This document shows, in pieces, positions 49,078 through 58,095 of a stretch of DNA of 64,000 nt. The translations under genes were made by a program, and so were the position numbers. The DNA is from Caballeronia hypogeia. GTDB lineage: Bacteria > Pseudomonadota > Gammaproteobacteria > Burkholderiales > Burkholderiaceae. Below the pieces are notes generated by a model. The model saw only the letters and a list, made by a program, of their open reading frames with translations, made no database searches and was not told where the DNA came from. Within the stretch, counting starts at the first letter, position 1, and the number at the start of each line of letters is the position of its first letter. The DNA is taken from positions 1 to 64,000 of the forward strand of contig NZ_FCOA02000005.1 in NCBI RefSeq assembly GCF_001544875.2. Direction: 5' to 3'.

Positions 49078-49386
49078 TCAACCGTTACCTTTGTCGTCGC
49101 CGTCTATGTGGCCGCGAAGCCGCGTCGTCAGCACCTTGCGATAGTACTGAAGCGCGTCCAGACTATCTTCCAAGGTTGTGAGTGAGACGTCAGATGACAA
49201 GTGGTATTGATTTCTGTCTTTAGGGGAGCGTGCCGCATGCTCGGCAATCAGCTGCTTTGTCTTCCTGATGTTCAAGTCCAACTGCGCCAAACGCTCGGAC
49301 GCACTCTTCGGCGTATCTTCCACGCGACGCTCCCTTCCGTCTTCAAATCGTACTGCCGTGGGACGGGTTCGGGCGAAAGCCTGCAT
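49078..49386 (-). CDS. Small coiled-coil-like protein of unknown function
   Basis: A 102-residue polar protein, mostly helical by composition (SASERLAQLDLNIRKTKQLIAEH, then LEDSLDALQYYRKVLTTRL, in two stretches). I do not recognise a named family. It is supported as real by a second, decayed copy at about 53425-53633 that keeps the same pattern at protein level. The start is the ATG at 49386; its ribosome-binding site is weak. Confidence 0.55.
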   Translation of the reverse strand: MQAFARTRPTAVRFEDGRERRVEDTPKSASERLAQLDLNIRKTKQLIAEHAARSPKDRNQYHLSSDVSLTTLEDSLDALQYYRKVLTTRLRGHIDGDDKGNG

Positions 49387-49871
49387 TGACGAAACGCTGC
49401 CTATGCGAACACTGTCGTCACGGAACGTCGGCGCATTGAATACCGACCTTCGACGATGGCTCTCGGGCCCTGCGTCTGAGCCCGCGCGGCGCGGCTCGTA
49501 CTCCAGGACGATGGGCTGCCGTCGCTCCGACGGCTCACCCTCCCAATGACGCAAATGACGAGAAACACGCGAATGGCGCAGCCCTGATTGCCGCCAATGC
49601 CTATGTCTAAGGCGCCGGATGCTCGATGAACTCGACCTTCGCCCCGTGCCGAAAGCATGCCATCGGTGCAACCGACCGGAACCGCCCGCTCAGCTCCTGA
49701 AACTTGCCGTCCGCACTTGAATAAACCCATCGCTCGCTTTACTGAGCGAGCAAGGAAAAGCTCCGGTCCCGCGTCCCGCCGAACGAAAGGATGGGCGACT
49801 GGACTCGAACCACTTTTCACCGAGCGCGCCCCGCGGATAGGACCGTCCGGCTCGACGCTGGGCGCGTCGAC

Positions 49872-50203
49872 TCAGGCAGGCGCGAAGATATCGGCGCCTC
49901 GGTCCTCGAAGTACTTCAGACTCCGGATGAAATAATAGTGTCGACCTCCAATCTCTAACCGATTCCGTCCGGCTCTCGTGGAGCTTCGAATCGACGCAGC
50001 GACGCCAGCCGAAATGGTTCCGTAAACCGTCAGATGCCCCCGTCCTCCCGTGGCATTTCCGACGTAAATGCCGCAGAGCTCGTCGCATTGCTGCATTTCA
50101 CCAGGCTGCCTCCGCTTCGAAGTGGTAGGTCAAGGAATTCCGCCAACAAGAGCAACGCTTCTGATGGCTCCTGTCGGCACGCGCGCGCTGAAGTCGTCGA
50201 CAT
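49872..50203 (-). pseudogene. Hypothetical gene, probably frameshifted
   Basis: A strong ribosome-binding site (GGAGGAGAC) stands directly before the ATG at 50203, starting MSTTSARACRQEPSEALLLL. That frame stops at 50030. In the overlapping frame, from about 50135 to 49872, the sequence reads as a better protein (GIYVGNATGGRGHLTVYG, then GGRHYYFIRSLKYFEDRGAD). The simplest reading is one gene with a frameshift near 50135-50150; alternatively the second part starts at the ATG at 50096 as an overlapping gene. No family name is known to me. Confidence 0.45.
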
Positions 50204-50469
50204 GTCTCCTCCTATGAATGCCGCGTTTGCCCGAATGCGGAACGCGGCGCACCTAGCATCGGAGCAGAGCAATCGCTGCAGCGTGGAGCGACGGTTGGCC
50301 ATACGCACGCCACGGCGGCCTCGCTCGTCGTCTGGTCAAAGCTCGCATGTCGATTGCTGAAAGGAGGGGTGCCGCGATAGTGCGCGGCGATGTCGAATCG
50401 GTTTTCAAGGGAAGGTTGCGGCCTTCCTCCGAAATCGCGATTCGGCTCCCGATATCGACGAGGACACAA

Positions 50470-50673
50470 ATGGCAACCGGTACAGTGAAGTGGTTCAACG
50501 ACGAAAAAGGCTTTGGTTTCATAAGCCCCGACGACGGTGGCGAAGATTTGTTCGCTCACTTCTCGGAGATTAAAGCCGAGGGCTTCAAGTCGTTGCAAGA
50601 TAATCAGAGGGTGACCTTCGACGTGAAAGAAGGTCCGAAAGGCAAGCAAGCTTCGAACATCAAACCCGCCTAA
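50470..50673 (+). CDS. Cold-shock protein (CspA family)
   Basis: A 67-residue single cold-shock domain that binds single-stranded RNA and DNA. The RNP motifs [10 protein letters not shown] and DLFAHFSEI are complete, and the length is standard. The ATG at 50470 begins the homology ([11 protein letters not shown]). About 260 bp without another plus-strand gene lies upstream, room for the long structured leader typical of csp genes. The copy is intact. Confidence 0.95.
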   Translation: MATGTVKWFNDEKGFGFISPDDGGEDLFAHFSEIKAEGFKSLQDNQRVTFDVKEGPKGKQASNIKPA

Positions 50674-51020
50674 TTAACCTTTCGACGCGCGACGTTCGTC
50701 ACATCGGCCGGCGACGGCGGTACTTCAGCTTGGCCGAGTGGAGCACGCAGACGTGATGGCTACACGCGACGCAGGTGTTGTCGTGTAGGAAATCCGCGCG
50801 CCTCTCTCCCACAACCGGATTGGGAGGGGGCTTCGGGTGACGATTCGAAAGCTAATAGTAGAGAAAGCTATTAGTAGAGAATAAATCGTCCTTAAAGCGC
50901 CCCGAACGGGTCAGAGACATCTCTATCTGATATCGGCCGGGCCGAACGTCGTCTACCGTCCGCACTAAACGAATTGGGGTGCCCATCGGCGCGCTGCCTC
51001 GCAAAGTGGCGCAGCAGCGG
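50674..51020. other. Intergenic region with a short tandem repeat
   Basis: About 350 bp with no gene recognised. The only element is the repeat at 50847-50878. Confidence 0.45.
50847..50878. repeat. Two tandem 16-bp units
   Basis: GAAAGCTAATAGTAGA at 50847-50862 is followed directly by GAAAGCTATTAGTAGA at 50863-50878; one base differs. The AT-rich units stand out from their GC-rich surroundings and could be a regulator-binding site. Confidence 0.6.
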
Positions 51021-51821
51021 CTATCCCTCACAATTGCGCACAGGAACTTCGGTGAGAGTCAATTGGAAGCTTTTCCCGGTCATCCACGCGTCGGCTCCTG
51101 GTTGTACCGGACCCGCAGACTTTGCCAAGTCGTCTCGGCTCGACCGCTCCTTGTCGGTGTTAATGCCAAGTTCTCGGTCGCGCCGTCGGATATTTTCGCG
51201 ACCGAGTTGCCCATCTCGAGTGAATCCCATCATCAGTGCGGGGATGCCAAGAGGCAATGCCGAATCCCGGTCTACCTGCCACGTGTGCCAAGTCTTTCCG
51301 TATGTGTTCACGAGAGAAGCAATAGCCTCATGCTCAACGGGAGTCGGAATGCCTGGCATCACCAACTCGCCGGAGGTCGTCTCGTGACGATGGCTATGCC
51401 ACAAACGCTTTTCTTCATCAGGCAACGTTTCGAACAACTCCTCGGAAACGATGTATTCGATGCCGATGAGGCGCGAGTCCGCTTTGTTGCCATCGTAGAT
51501 AACGCACTGGAAGAAGTCAGCGGTTAAATGATGGCAGTAGTGGTGAGCTTCGACTTGACGGCCCATGTCGTCTGCATAGAAATGAAAGCCATTGAGATAC
51601 ATATTGATTGCGTTTATCGGAGCGTGACCTTGCAAGACATCGGCGCCGGCCGCAAGTATCTTTGCTTTCGCCGACTTCTGACCGCCGGGCACTGGGCCGC
51701 TGGCCGCCGCGTCACTTGCGAAGGCTTTGCTGATACCGGCGCAGCAGCATGATGCTGCGGCAAACGTGGAGCCCACGAATCCCAAAAATCCGCGGCGGTT
51801 GCTGCGTGAGCCCTCGTCCAT
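51021..51821 (-). CDS. DUF1264 (OBAP-like) protein with a Tat-like signal
   Basis: A 266-residue protein. Residues 1-35 look like a twin-arginine signal (NRRGFLGFVGSTFAAASCCCAG, split by the cleavage region). The mature part is recognised as DUF1264, related to plant oil-body-associated proteins: NMYLNGFHFYADDMGRQVEAHHYC, QCVIYDG, LIGIEYIVSEELFETLP, KRLWHSHRHE and GELVMPG. Several histidines (AHHYCHH, WHSHRHE) suggest metal binding, unproven. The start ATG has GGAGG upstream. The biochemical function of the family in bacteria is unknown. It stands alone. Confidence 0.85.
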   Translation of the reverse strand: MDEGSRSNRRGFLGFVGSTFAAASCCCAGISKAFASDAAASGPVPGGQKSAKAKILAAGADVLQGHAPINAINMYLNGFHFYADDMGRQVEAHHYCHHLTADFFQCVIYDGNKADSRLIGIEYIVSEELFETLPDEEKRLWHSHRHETTSGELVMPGIPTPVEHEAIASLVNTYGKTWHTWQVDRDSALPLGIPALMMGFTRDGQLGRENIRRRDRELGINTDKERSSRDDLAKSAGPVQPGADAWMTGKSFQLTLTEVPVRNCEG

Positions 51822-51901
51822 TTGTACCTCCGTCGGTTTACTGTTCGAATTGCCTTGGCGTATAAAGCGTAGGTCGCGTCACTGATGCTTGTTGGCGTTG
51901 A

Positions 51902-52267
51902 CTATTCAGGATGCAGGCGGTCGACTACCAACTGTCCGCAGGCTGCAACGGCGCCAGCAACGACCGGCACCATATGAGCAGGAACACACCATTCACCCGC
52001 CGTCTTGTCCTTAGTCAGCTGTTCGGAGAAGAGGTGAAACACCTCAGCGCATGACACCTCTGGCCGAGGGTCTTCGCTTCCATACTCGCGGCACAAGGTC
52101 GCGAACTGAAGGACGCATCGACTCAGTGCCGCGCTCGTCAACTGCGCCCAAGGGCAGCGTTCCTTGCCTTCCAAGCTCTGCTGCATGTCGTGCACGACGT
52201 CCCATAACACGCCAGATAACCGCTCGGGAACACCGAGATAAGCGTAACCGACACCGCCATTCTCCAT
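51902..52267 (-). CDS. Conserved hypothetical protein
   Basis: A 121-residue protein with mixed helices (LSGVLWDVVHDMQQSLEG, then LTSAALSRCVLQFATLC). Four or more cysteines are scattered, with no clear motif. The ATG at 52267 is chosen because GAGGAGAC stands seven bases upstream, one of the best ribosome-binding sites in the region and a perfect complement to part of the candidate sRNA at 60264. I do not recognise the family. It follows the DUF1264 gene in map order with a gap of 80 bp and the same strand, lying upstream of it. Confidence 0.6.
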   Translation of the reverse strand: MENGGVGYAYLGVPERLSGVLWDVVHDMQQSLEGKERCPWAQLTSAALSRCVLQFATLCREYGSEDPRPEVSCAEVFHLFSEQLTKDKTAGEWCVPAHMVPVVAGAVAACGQLVVDRLHPE

Positions 52268-52563
52268 CTCTGTCTCCTCGCAATGCGCGTCCTCGGTCAG
52301 GTCCGTATTGCGGCGCAATCGTCATGCCATTCATCTTTCTGGCGGCTCGAACCCGAGGGGTCGATTGAAAGCCCGCTGTTGCGAACCGCGTTGGTAACGG
52401 AACGGCGGACTCAGGCCGAACTAAGGGCGGCGTAGGTCGGGGCCGCCGCCGAATTACACTGACTCGTCGCAGGCTTAAGTTGGGCCGATGGTTGTCGTTA
52501 TCAAGCTGTCACGCTGTGACCGCCGGCACTGACGTGCCGGCGAACGACAACTAGGAGCCACTA

Positions 52564-52689
52564 ATGAAAAAAATCGCCGCTTTCATCGTCGCGCTGCTGT
52601 GCATCGCTAACGTCGCACACGCTTGCCCAAAGGGCGAGCATCCTCATGGCGGCACTGGGTCCCATCACAACGGCGGCTACTGCTCCTGA
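52564..52689 (+). CDS. Small secreted His/Gly/Cys-rich peptide
   Basis: A 41-residue gene with a strong ribosome-binding site (TAGGAG). Residues 1-20 are a clean signal peptide ending AHA. The mature peptide of 21 residues begins CPKGEHPHGG and ends GGYCS; it has four histidines and a cysteine near each end. The layout suggests metal binding or a disulfide-closed loop in the periplasm. Related short YHYH-like peptides exist in other bacteria, but I cannot assign a family. Too short for ordinary gene calling. Confidence 0.7.
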   Translation: MKKIAAFIVALLCIANVAHACPKGEHPHGGTGSHHNGGYCS

Positions 52690-53390
52690 CTTTCGCGTTG
52701 CTCTGGAGCCCGTTTACACGGGCTTTCTTGACGGCCAGTTGCCGGAAAACCGGCGCACTTCCCGCAGCAACCTCTGCTCACCGGCGAATAATCGCGACGT
52801 CTGCAAATGAGTACACTGCCGACCGTTCAAAGCTGTCTCGCTACGTCATTAAAAAGACCTCTTTCCCGAGCGTGAGTCTTCTCATAAATCCAAAAGAACG
52901 ATTGTCACTTTCACGGGAAGAAGAGCCGGCGACATGTCGTCCGCCTGACCTTTTTCTGCTTCTGCGGTCAGGTTTCGAGCTGGAGCGGGTTGGCTGGCGC
53001 CGGCGTACTCACCATCGTGCGCTCCTGCGCCGCATATTTCGACGCTAGCATTTCAATCGACGCCGGCAATCGCTCGCACGAGAGCGAGGCGAAAAAGTAG
53101 TGGATGCGAACTCAATTTGTCGCGCTGACCGGCTATGTTGACCACGACGGACACGGTCCTGATGACGTATTCGACCATCTCTTCTCAAGCGGCCATCTGT
53201 TGAAGACCTCGCGGAGGTGCTTCCACGTCCCGCCTTTTCGGCGACGCTCGAAGCATTTTGCACCTTCTTGCGCAGAAATAAGCCTGCGGGCGCAGGCGCA
53301 ATAAGTTACGGTGTGCGCGCTTACCCGTGATGAGCGTTCGAGTCCGTGACAGGACCCATAGCTTGGCTTTCGGCATCGGTGGTGCGCTCG
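52690..53390. other. Gene-poor stretch of about 700 bp
   Basis: No intact gene is seen. On the plus strand at about 53104-53190 a short piece reads FVALTGYVDHDG and later FDHLF, reminiscent of the end of a response-regulator receiver domain, which could be a remnant. Confidence 0.35.
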
Positions 53391-53424
53391 TCATGCAACC
53401 CGAAGACCTCCATAGTTCGAACGG

Positions 53425-53633
53425 ATGGACTTGAGGTTAAAACTCTGCGGTAGTACACAAGCGTGTCGAGGCTCTGTTCCTAAGTTGCGAGCAGCATTTG
53501 AGATGACGAACGTCCGAGGGCCAGACGGGACTTCTGCTCTTGAAGCAACTGGCTGGTCACGTCTATGTTGCGGTCGAGTTGCATCAAGCGCTCGTTTTCG
53601 GACGGCGCGTTCATTGGAGTCTCGCGGTTCCAT
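53425..53633 (-). pseudogene. Decayed copy of the small coiled-coil-like gene
   Basis: One minus-strand frame reads ENERLMQLDRNIDVTSQLL, a stop codon (TAG at 53480-53482), then EQSLDTLVYYRRVLT. This follows the order and spacing of the intact gene at 49078-49386 (SERLAQLDLNI, then LEDSLDALQYYRKVLT). The stop replaces a leucine position, and another stop lies just upstream of the match, so the gene is dead. Confidence 0.65.
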
Positions 53634-53780
53634 TCATTTTACTGGGGCGGCCCGTCGCGGACCCGAGCTCCCGGAGACGCAAGGCAACCTATTCGAACTT
53701 AGATTCGCTAGTTCACGGTACGCCGATTGCTCAAGCAGTGTGGCGCGGTTCATTGTGGACGCGCTTTTCTCTTCTCGCAC

Positions 53781-54080
53781 ATGCCGAAGGCTACACCTCG
53801 CCGACCGAAGCTCGTTTTATTCCAGACGAAGACGGTTGTTGTTTCAAAGGCCGCCAAAAGCGAAAACGACTACGCGGTCTACGCGTCGTATCGTCCGCAC
53901 CACAGCGGGAATTTCGTTGGTACGCTGAAAGTCGTTCGGCTGACGGATGGACGACTGCTATATCCCTTCGATGGTTCAGACGAGATAGGACCGTTCAGTT
54001 CGGCAAGTGCTGCAAGAAAGGCGGCGGAAGAGCGGGCCAAAGAAATCATAGGCGCGGACTTGAGATACCCTGAACTGTGA
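53781..54080 (+). CDS. DUF6723-like small protein
   Basis: A 99-residue protein that I associate with DUF6723 of Burkholderiaceae from YAVYASYRPHHSGNFVGTLKVVR, LLYPFDGSDEIGPF and the alanine-rich helix that follows (ASAARKAAEERAKEI). The start is placed at the ATG at 53781 (MPKATPRRPK); the frame is open to 53727. The function is unknown; size and charge suggest a cytosolic protein. It stands alone. Confidence 0.7.
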   Translation: MPKATPRRPKLVLFQTKTVVVSKAAKSENDYAVYASYRPHHSGNFVGTLKVVRLTDGRLLYPFDGSDEIGPFSSASAARKAAEERAKEIIGADLRYPEL

Positions 54081-54234
54081 GCGAATCTTGGAAGCCAGCG
54101 GGCTTGCGCAAGCGCAGTCCAGGTCTGCGCCTACATTGGCTTGTTGACGGTCGCAGGATGGGACGGAGTTGTGGGCGATGTCGGATGCGGTGAATGAGCA
54201 GCGGCGCATCGCGTCGCTCGTCCGCTCATCTTCT

Positions 54235-55203
54235 TCACTGCACAGCAGACTTCGGACTGTCCACTTCAACGCGGCTTCTCCCGGAAGACTTGGCCAGATA
54301 AAGCGCCCGGTCGGCGCGGACGAGTAGGTCATCACGCGATTCGCCCACACGCGCTTCTGCAATCCCCGCCGAGAATGAAAGGCCGATTGTGACGTGGGCG
54401 GGAAGCCGAGCCGACACCAACGGAATAGACCCGAGCATTTGCTCCAGTATCAATTTCGCATCTTGAGAGTTCGTGCCTGGAAGCGCGACCAAGGACTCCT
54501 CTCCGCCCAAGCGTCCGAACAGGCCGCCGCTCGCAAGCGTTGAATCGCAGTGCTGTGCGAAGTGGCGCAGAGCGACGTCGCCGGTCTCGTGTCCGAATGT
54601 GTCATTGATATATTTAAAATAGTCGAGGTCTAACACGGCCACGCTGAGCGCGGGTCTCTCAGCGCAGCCTTCCCGGAGGAGGGCTTCCAAACGCGCAAGC
54701 ACGAAGCGTCGATTGGGGACCCCGGTCAGCTCGTCAATTCCGCTGAGCCTCAACGCATCGTCGCGCTGTGCGGATATCAACCTCTCGGTTTCTTTGAGCG
54801 ACGTGATGTCCGCTCCCGTCAGCACAATCCACTCATTCGGCATTAACGTTTCGGTGCACCAGTACCACTCGTCGTTGACAAAATCTACGGCGAAGGAACG
54901 TTGACGCGCCTCGCGCAAATGACCACGTCGTCTTCTCTGGGCGTCCGCAATGAAAGCAGCCGCGTCTTCAGCTTCGATTCTGACAGTTCGCCCGCTTTTC
55001 GCTGCGCTGAGAATAATGTCGGAAAACGTTGCAACCTGACCTACCTCGAGTCCAAACATGCTTAGGAAGCTATCGTTTGCGTACCGCAGATAATCGTTGT
55101 CGTCGTAGACGCCAAGAAACGCCTTCCCGCAGGAGAACGTGTGCAGGAGCACCACAAGCAACTCTGGCGTCTCATTGTCTGCATCCAAGCGAGCGATTCG
55201 CAT
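54235..55203 (-). CDS. PAS-GGDEF diguanylate cyclase with a GGEES active-site motif
   Basis: A 322-residue protein from the ATG at 55203, preceded by AAGGAC. An N-terminal PAS-like sensor (about residues 15-135: FLGVYDDNDYLRYANDSFLSMFG) is followed by a GGDEF domain with DELTGVPNRR, LDLDYFKYINDTFGHETGD and the active-site loop RLGGEESL. The signature is GGEES instead of GGDEF or GGEEF: the metal-binding acids remain, but the last residue is serine. Activity, making cyclic di-GMP, is possible but not certain. No I-site RxxD is seen directly before the motif. It begins 19 bp after the next gene upstream, so the two form an operon. Confidence 0.88.
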   Translation of the reverse strand: MRIARLDADNETPELLVVLLHTFSCGKAFLGVYDDNDYLRYANDSFLSMFGLEVGQVATFSDIILSAAKSGRTVRIEAEDAAAFIADAQRRRRGHLREARQRSFAVDFVNDEWYWCTETLMPNEWIVLTGADITSLKETERLISAQRDDALRLSGIDELTGVPNRRFVLARLEALLREGCAERPALSVAVLDLDYFKYINDTFGHETGDVALRHFAQHCDSTLASGGLFGRLGGEESLVALPGTNSQDAKLILEQMLGSIPLVSARLPAHVTIGLSFSAGIAEARVGESRDDLLVRADRALYLAKSSGRSRVEVDSPKSAVQ

Positions 55204-55222
55204 GAGCCGGTCCTTTCGCAAG

Positions 55223-55678
55223 TTAGGGCTGTCTTTGCATGTCTGCGTGTACCCGCAGCCGGTTGACCAAAGCAAGCTGAGCGTCCCGTACTCGTGCGCG
55301 AGGCGCGGTGTGGAGCTGAGTGTCATAGACATCGAGCGCCGCTCTAAGGGCATGATATTCAGCTCCAGCGGCGCGCCAATACAAATCTGAGGTTGCCGTT
55401 CCGTCGAGCATGACTAGCGCAGCATGGCCTTCACGTACCGATTGCACGCGAGCGCTCTCGTATCCCGCTGCGCAGAGTTCTTCCGATACGAGAAGCTGTT
55501 GTGCCAGAAGGGTAAGCAGGCTCGTCGTTCCTCTGCCGCGATGTATCGCGTCCAACGCAATGTAGCTTTTTAGGAGATAGGAATTCGGGCTGGGCTCAAA
55601 CGACGGAATGAGAGACGCTAACAGCGGAGAAATGGTCTTTCTCGCCGTCGTCCGATGGGTTTGCTGTTTCCTGCGCAC
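55223..55678 (-). CDS. Conserved hypothetical protein upstream of the diguanylate cyclase
   Basis: A 151-residue basic protein starting with GTG at 55678 (MRRKQQTHRTTARKT). The middle is helical (PNSYLLKSYIALDAIHRG, then LLTLLAQQLLVSEELC). I recall similar Burkholderiaceae proteins sometimes labelled Fis-family regulators, but no helix-turn-helix is clear, so the name is not used here. It is the first gene of a pair with the diguanylate cyclase. Confidence 0.6.
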   Translation of the reverse strand: MRRKQQTHRTTARKTISPLLASLIPSFEPSPNSYLLKSYIALDAIHRGRGTTSLLTLLAQQLLVSEELCAAGYESARVQSVREGHAALVMLDGTATSDLYWRAAGAEYHALRAALDVYDTQLHTAPRARVRDAQLALVNRLRVHADMQRQP

Positions 55679-56155
55679 TTTGATAAAGATTGGGTTGACG
55701 AAGGATATGGCGCGATGCTCATTTTAAGCGATGAACGCGTGCGTCGATGAGTAGCATCGACGTTTTTTGTCGTCTCGGGAACACATCTGTCGCGCGGTTC
55801 GTCAGCATTGGCCAGCGCGAAGCGACCGCGGAATCACTTGCACAACTCACGACGGCGCATCGCATAGTTCATATTCGGCGGGTTTCGAACGAATCCGGAC
55901 GGTGACGGTAATTCGTATATCACCCGCGTGCTCGACTCAAATGAAGTCGTCTCCGAGTGATGAAGAGGGCGTCTGGATTGGACTGCATCATAGTTGCTGT
56001 GCTGGAGCCGTGTGGGGCGCCATACTGCGCGACATGGAGGTCCAAGCCTGCAGTTGCTGGCCGAAGATTTCGGTGCCCTGGCGAGCTGTGAATGGCGACA
56101 AAAGGCGAGACATTCGGACCGCGCTAATCAGAGCGTCGCCGACGCTGCCGTGAAA
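55679..56155. other. Intergenic region, no gene seen
   Basis: About 480 bp. No frame has convincing protein character and no hairpin or repeat was recognised. Confidence 0.4.
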
Positions 56156-56608
56156 CTACCGTGCAATTCTCGAATGTCCGACCCCGTGCGTTAGGGTCGT
56201 TAGCAGCTGAGAGAGTGTGTCGAGCACCTGTCCTTTTTGACAATATGCATCGAACTCACTTTCCGCAGCTCGTTGTCGCACGAAACCTTCGTCGTGCGCG
56301 GTGAGGGCGACGATGAAAGCGCCCGACGTTCGTGCATTGTCTCTGAGCGTTTTCGCAACCACGAAGCCATCAACTACAGGCATGGAGATGTCCAGGAGGA
56401 CCACATCAGGTCTCCAACTGAGTGCTGTGGCGATGGCAGCGGCGCCGTCATATACAACCCTCACATCGAGACGGCTAAATCCTAGATAAACAGCAAGAGC
56501 GTCTGCCGCGTTACTGTTGTCATCAACGACCAGGACCCGAGGGGCGCGACCGTTGATGGACAAGGAGCGACTTGTCCATCTTCGCGGAATCAAAGCGAGC
56601 ATAGTCAT
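56156..56608 (-). CDS. Single-domain response regulator
   Basis: A receiver domain of up to 150 residues with a short basic leader. VLVVDDNSNAADAL, the phosphoacceptor Asp in VVLLDISMPVVDG, and VALTAHD are clear. At the position of the conserved lysine-proline the sequence is YCQKGQVLD, so Lys is kept but Pro is not. There is no output domain and no adjacent kinase. The third orphan receiver in this part of the window. Confidence 0.85.
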   Translation of the reverse strand: MTMLALIPRRWTSRSLSINGRAPRVLVVDDNSNAADALAVYLGFSRLDVRVVYDGAAAIATALSWRPDVVLLDISMPVVDGFVVAKTLRDNARTSGAFIVALTAHDEGFVRQRAAESEFDAYCQKGQVLDTLSQLLTTLTHGVGHSRIAR

Positions 56609-57012
56609 TCAAAACCATCGCTTTTAGAGACATTCTGGCAGCGTACTCCATTCGCCGACGACTAGGCCGGGTATCTCGGCCGTTCGGTAATGCAGTCTGT
56701 TCGCAGATTCACACTGAGCTACTGCGGCGTAAAGGTTGCCGCTGAGGCACCATGTTCAGTGCGCGGGACGCGGCAGCTAGAAATGCATCGACAGTCAACA
56801 TGTTCGTGCAGGTGGCTTTGGCGAGAAGGCGAAGAGGTTCTAATAACGTCCCGAACTCGCCGATGGAGCGGCGACGCTTAAGTCCCGGAAGCTTTGCTAT
56901 CACCTAAGACGACGCTTGCGACAGAAAGCCGTCTTGACCGATGGAAGCTTCCACAAGCGCAAGCTGAGTTGGATACTGTCGACCCGTCGCTCGTCGTGGT
57001 CGCACGACTAGA
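56609..57012. other. Intergenic region, no firm gene
   Basis: About 400 bp. A 64-codon minus-strand frame at 56709-56903 exists but has no recognisable family or ribosome-binding site, so it is not called. Confidence 0.4.
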
Positions 57013-57402
57013 CTAATTTTGTTCCAGCGTGCATCCCTCGTGACCAAGACTTTCGCAATGACTAGCTAGGTCGATACTTGTGCGGCGTGTAACGAACCAA
57101 GGTATGCCAGCGTAGCCTACCATCGGCCGCCTCACGCGATATTCGAACAGAGCCGGTCCGACGCGTTTGAACAGCACTGCATCATTCGAATGCTGTTTGG
57201 CGTACTCAGGAGTAACTAGACCGGCTTCTTCCGCCCGTGACATCGAGAAGGACCCGTCGGCCGCAGATTGGAAACTCAGGTTCGACAATGCGCAGTATCC
57301 GATAGAGATAACAATCACGGGCTTCACGACAATGCCCAAGAACGCCGGAAACCTGCCCATTCGCTTTTTCAATCGCACCGAACTTGCAAGCATCGAAAGC
57401 AT
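57013..57402 (-). CDS. Hypothetical protein with one N-terminal membrane segment
   Basis: A 129-residue protein. Residues about 17-40 (FPAFLGIVVKPVIVISIGYC) form one membrane helix or uncleaved signal after a basic stretch; the rest is polar, with two cysteines near the C-terminus (SHCESLGHEGC) that could form a disulfide in the periplasm. ATGs at 57402, 57393 and 57360 are possible starts. No family recognised; standing alone. Confidence 0.5.
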   Translation of the reverse strand: MLSMLASSVRLKKRMGRFPAFLGIVVKPVIVISIGYCALSNLSFQSAADGSFSMSRAEEAGLVTPEYAKQHSNDAVLFKRVGPALFEYRVRRPMVGYAGIPWFVTRRTSIDLASHCESLGHEGCTLEQN

Positions 57403-57685
57403 GGCCTAAGTAATTACCCTATGCGCAAGATACTCTGTCGAAGCTTTGTCGACAAGCGAAACAAGCGCATAACGCGCATATTTTTTCAGCGGCCGGTAAA
57501 AGCGACTCACGGCTGCCGCCGTCGCCGCACGCGGACCGTTCCCAGAAGCAATGGCCCCTTGATGATGCGCTTTTCGTCAGTCGATTCCGTGCGGACTTGG
57601 TCTTGTTGCGGCGCACAATTTTTGCTACTTTGTCGACGTAAAACTGCGGGACAACTGCAGCCGTGGTGAGAATTAGGGAGCAAAC

Positions 57686-58000
57686 ATGAACGACGCGGAA
57701 GTCGCCGCCACGTTGCTGAACAGGTGGGAAACTGAAAATCGTGGACAGGACGCTGCCGGCGCGGTCGGCCTTTTACGTGAGGGCGGACTCGTGTTCAGCC
57801 ACTATGTTGGCGTCAGTCACGATACGTCCGAAGAGTTCGCCGAAGGAGTGGAGATTGAATGCCTCACGTTTGGAGATGGCTCTCGCGCTTTTCGCCTGAC
57901 ACCACGGGGCATGGTTCGTGTCTCGATAAGCTGGGCCGCTGTCCCCGCTTTTTTAGAACCTGACCAAGCCAATCGCGAGGCTGAAGCGCAGGCTCGTTAA
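57686..58000 (+). CDS. Hypothetical protein
   Basis: A 104-residue acidic protein with a good ribosome-binding site (GGGAG) before the ATG. The middle is likely beta-rich (GLVFSHYVGVSHD, RAFRLTPRGMVRVSISW). No named family is recognised and the neighbours give no hint. Confidence 0.6.
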   Translation: MNDAEVAATLLNRWETENRGQDAAGAVGLLREGGLVFSHYVGVSHDTSEEFAEGVEIECLTFGDGSRAFRLTPRGMVRVSISWAAVPAFLEPDQANREAEAQAR

Positions 58001-58095
58001 CCTGAATCTCGACGAGCTTGCAAGGCGGTTGGGTGTGAGTCGGCCGCCTCCACGACGTGGCGCGTTCGAACACGCACCACTCGTCATCGTGCCAA

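Noticed and set aside
50674-51020. A CRISPR-like repeat
   Set aside because: There are only two adjacent 16-bp units with no spacers.
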